Shown piece by piece: positions 62,880-64,000 of a DNA stretch of 64,000 nucleotides; position 1 is the first letter of the stretch, and every line of letters starts with the position of its first letter. Source of the stretch: Epiperipatus broadwayi (Eukaryota; Onychophora; Udeonychophora; Euonychophora; Peripatidae); contig JAQFVV010006310.1 of assembly GCA_028023455.1 (NCBI GenBank), positions 3,970,001 to 4,034,000 on the forward strand, in the 5' to 3' direction. Under the pieces are notes generated by a model. The model searched no databases and had not been told where the DNA came from. It was given only the letters and a program-made list of their open reading frames with translations. A program made the translations under genes and the position numbers.

Positions 62880-63782
62880 TATAAGAAGTCAGGAATCTTC
62901 AGCAACTATGTCCAGAGAAATCCGTTAGCCACTTTACCTTCCCTTTCCCCCTCAGTTTTCCCATAATCTGCTCCATCCCATTTCCACAACATAATTTTTG
63001 TCAACTCCGTGACCTTCATATCTAAACACCCCTTATCTTTTTCCAAATCCAGCATAAAAACCAATAACCCACTTTCTGTATAATCACTTTGTTCATATTT
63101 ATTCTTCCATAACTTCATTATTTGTATCCTTTCTGCATTCAAGCATTTACATTGAATTTACAGATGCCTAATATTTTCTATGCCTTCCTTACACAATTTG
63201 CAGACTAAATCACTCATATTTTTCCATTTATGTGTATATTCCTTTGTTGCTAAAGATCCTGTTCAAGCCCTAAACAATAAACCAATTTCTTTGCTATTAT
63301 CATAAATTAACTTGCAACTAATGTTCCGTTCACTTCTATAATATTTAAACTCTTTTTACTCTCCATACTAGTTCTCCATCTCCCTATTCTTTATTAATGC
63401 ATCTATTCTTCTATCCCATTCCTTACCACTATAACACTCAACAATCCTCCTAACACAATCACCCCACCTTTAATACAAGTATACCGATATAAATTCTTTA
63501 CCCAAATCTTCTGCATACCGCACTACCTTTCTCACCCATCTTTTTGCCTGTCCTTTACTCGTAACCCAATTAAATACTATTTTGGTTTTTCTTTTATTAT
63601 CCATAAACTACAATCTACTGAACATTTTCATTTTGCTTTTTGCATCTCTCATATAAAAACTTAACCGTCTCATTTCTCCTTGAATTGCTTCCTTTACTCT
63701 CCACACGTCTGCATCTAATGCATGTCTCCCTACTTCCCTTTGTACTTTTTCTAAGTAATCTAATACCCTTTTACTAACACCT
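62880..63782 (-). mobile_element. LINE copy 2, 5'-truncated, same family as 1-2168
   Basis: From about 62930 to 63780 the plus-strand text follows 1-810 closely in the same orientation. The minus-strand frame 63142-62906 encodes the C-terminal end (NAERIQIMKLWKNKYEQSDY...), preceded by a C..C...EGIEN-type segment read at about 63200-63150. Compared with copy 1 it keeps an extra ~27 bp near 63620-63648. Homology with copy 1 stops near 63782, the usual 5' truncation of LINEs. The 3' end lies near 62850-62880. Confidence 0.85.
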
Positions 63783-64000
63783 TTGTAATCTTTTAATCAG
63801 TGCTGCCCTCTTTTTGGTTTTTTATGATATCATTCGAAAACAATGATGATATAGATTCACCATGCATTTTTATATTGCAAATTACAATTTTTTTTAAAAC
63901 AAAACAAAAATTTATATGGTAGTAAAATTCTATACAAAAAAAAAAAAAGAAAGAAAATCATGCAAGATTCTTCAAGATTGGTGCAATATTTGTTGAATTA
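63783..64000. other. AT-rich end of window
   Basis: No feature recognised beyond an A-rich run near 63937-63957. Confidence 0.5.

Noticed and set aside
1-64000. CRISPR arrays, bacterial operons, riboswitches or phage genes
   Set aside because: None seen. Repeats lack regular spacers, and the gene structure with introns is eukaryotic.

Overview
The window is a stretch of animal nuclear genome. It is very AT-rich, has long introns with canonical GT..AG splice sites, carries no bacterial-type gene packing, and is crowded with decayed LINEs, DNA transposons and one fresh Ty3/gypsy-type retrotransposon. The element repertoire (Ty3/gypsy, Jockey-like and RTE-like LINEs, mariner, tRNA-derived SINE) suggests an invertebrate, perhaps an arthropod such as a chelicerate, but the sequence alone does not fix the species.

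The only host gene I can support is on the minus strand: four exons of an equilibrative nucleoside transporter (ENT/SLC29). In transcript order they are 27465-27342, 10717-10623, 5184-5134 and 4970-4885. They join without a frame break and give about 118 residues covering roughly TM2 to TM5. The first exon(s) and the C-terminal half were not found. They are either beyond the window or hidden in the AT-rich sequence.

Layout. 1-2168: minus-strand LINE. 4.9-5.2 kb: two ENT exons. 5.55-6.76 kb: foldback DNA element. 7.99-10.17 kb: 2.2-kb TIR element with an 8-bp target duplication and many internal repeats. 10.6 kb: ENT exon. 13.67-20.85 kb: a complete Ty3/gypsy-type element with near-identical 1.62-kb LTRs and a pol region that changes frame five times. 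21-27 kb: SINE pieces and a 381-bp TA-flanked foldback element. 27.3 kb: ENT exon. 28.9 kb: a pre-miRNA-like hairpin. 32.8-34.8 kb: a possible solo LTR. 37-39.5, 44.5-45.4, 49.9-51 and 51.5-53.8 kb: four LINE remnants. 53.8-54.7 kb: an internally deleted mariner. 55.9-57.5 kb: a second TIR element with two internal duplicated modules. 57.9-62 kb: a dispersed and partly palindromic repeat. 62.9-63.8 kb: a second, 5'-truncated copy of the LINE that opens the window.

The most unusual items are the frame-broken but very young LTR element, the TIR elements that share an architecture of degenerate internal tandem modules, and the miRNA-like hairpin upstream of the ENT exons. All exon, element and repeat borders were read by eye. 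No alignment or database search was run.
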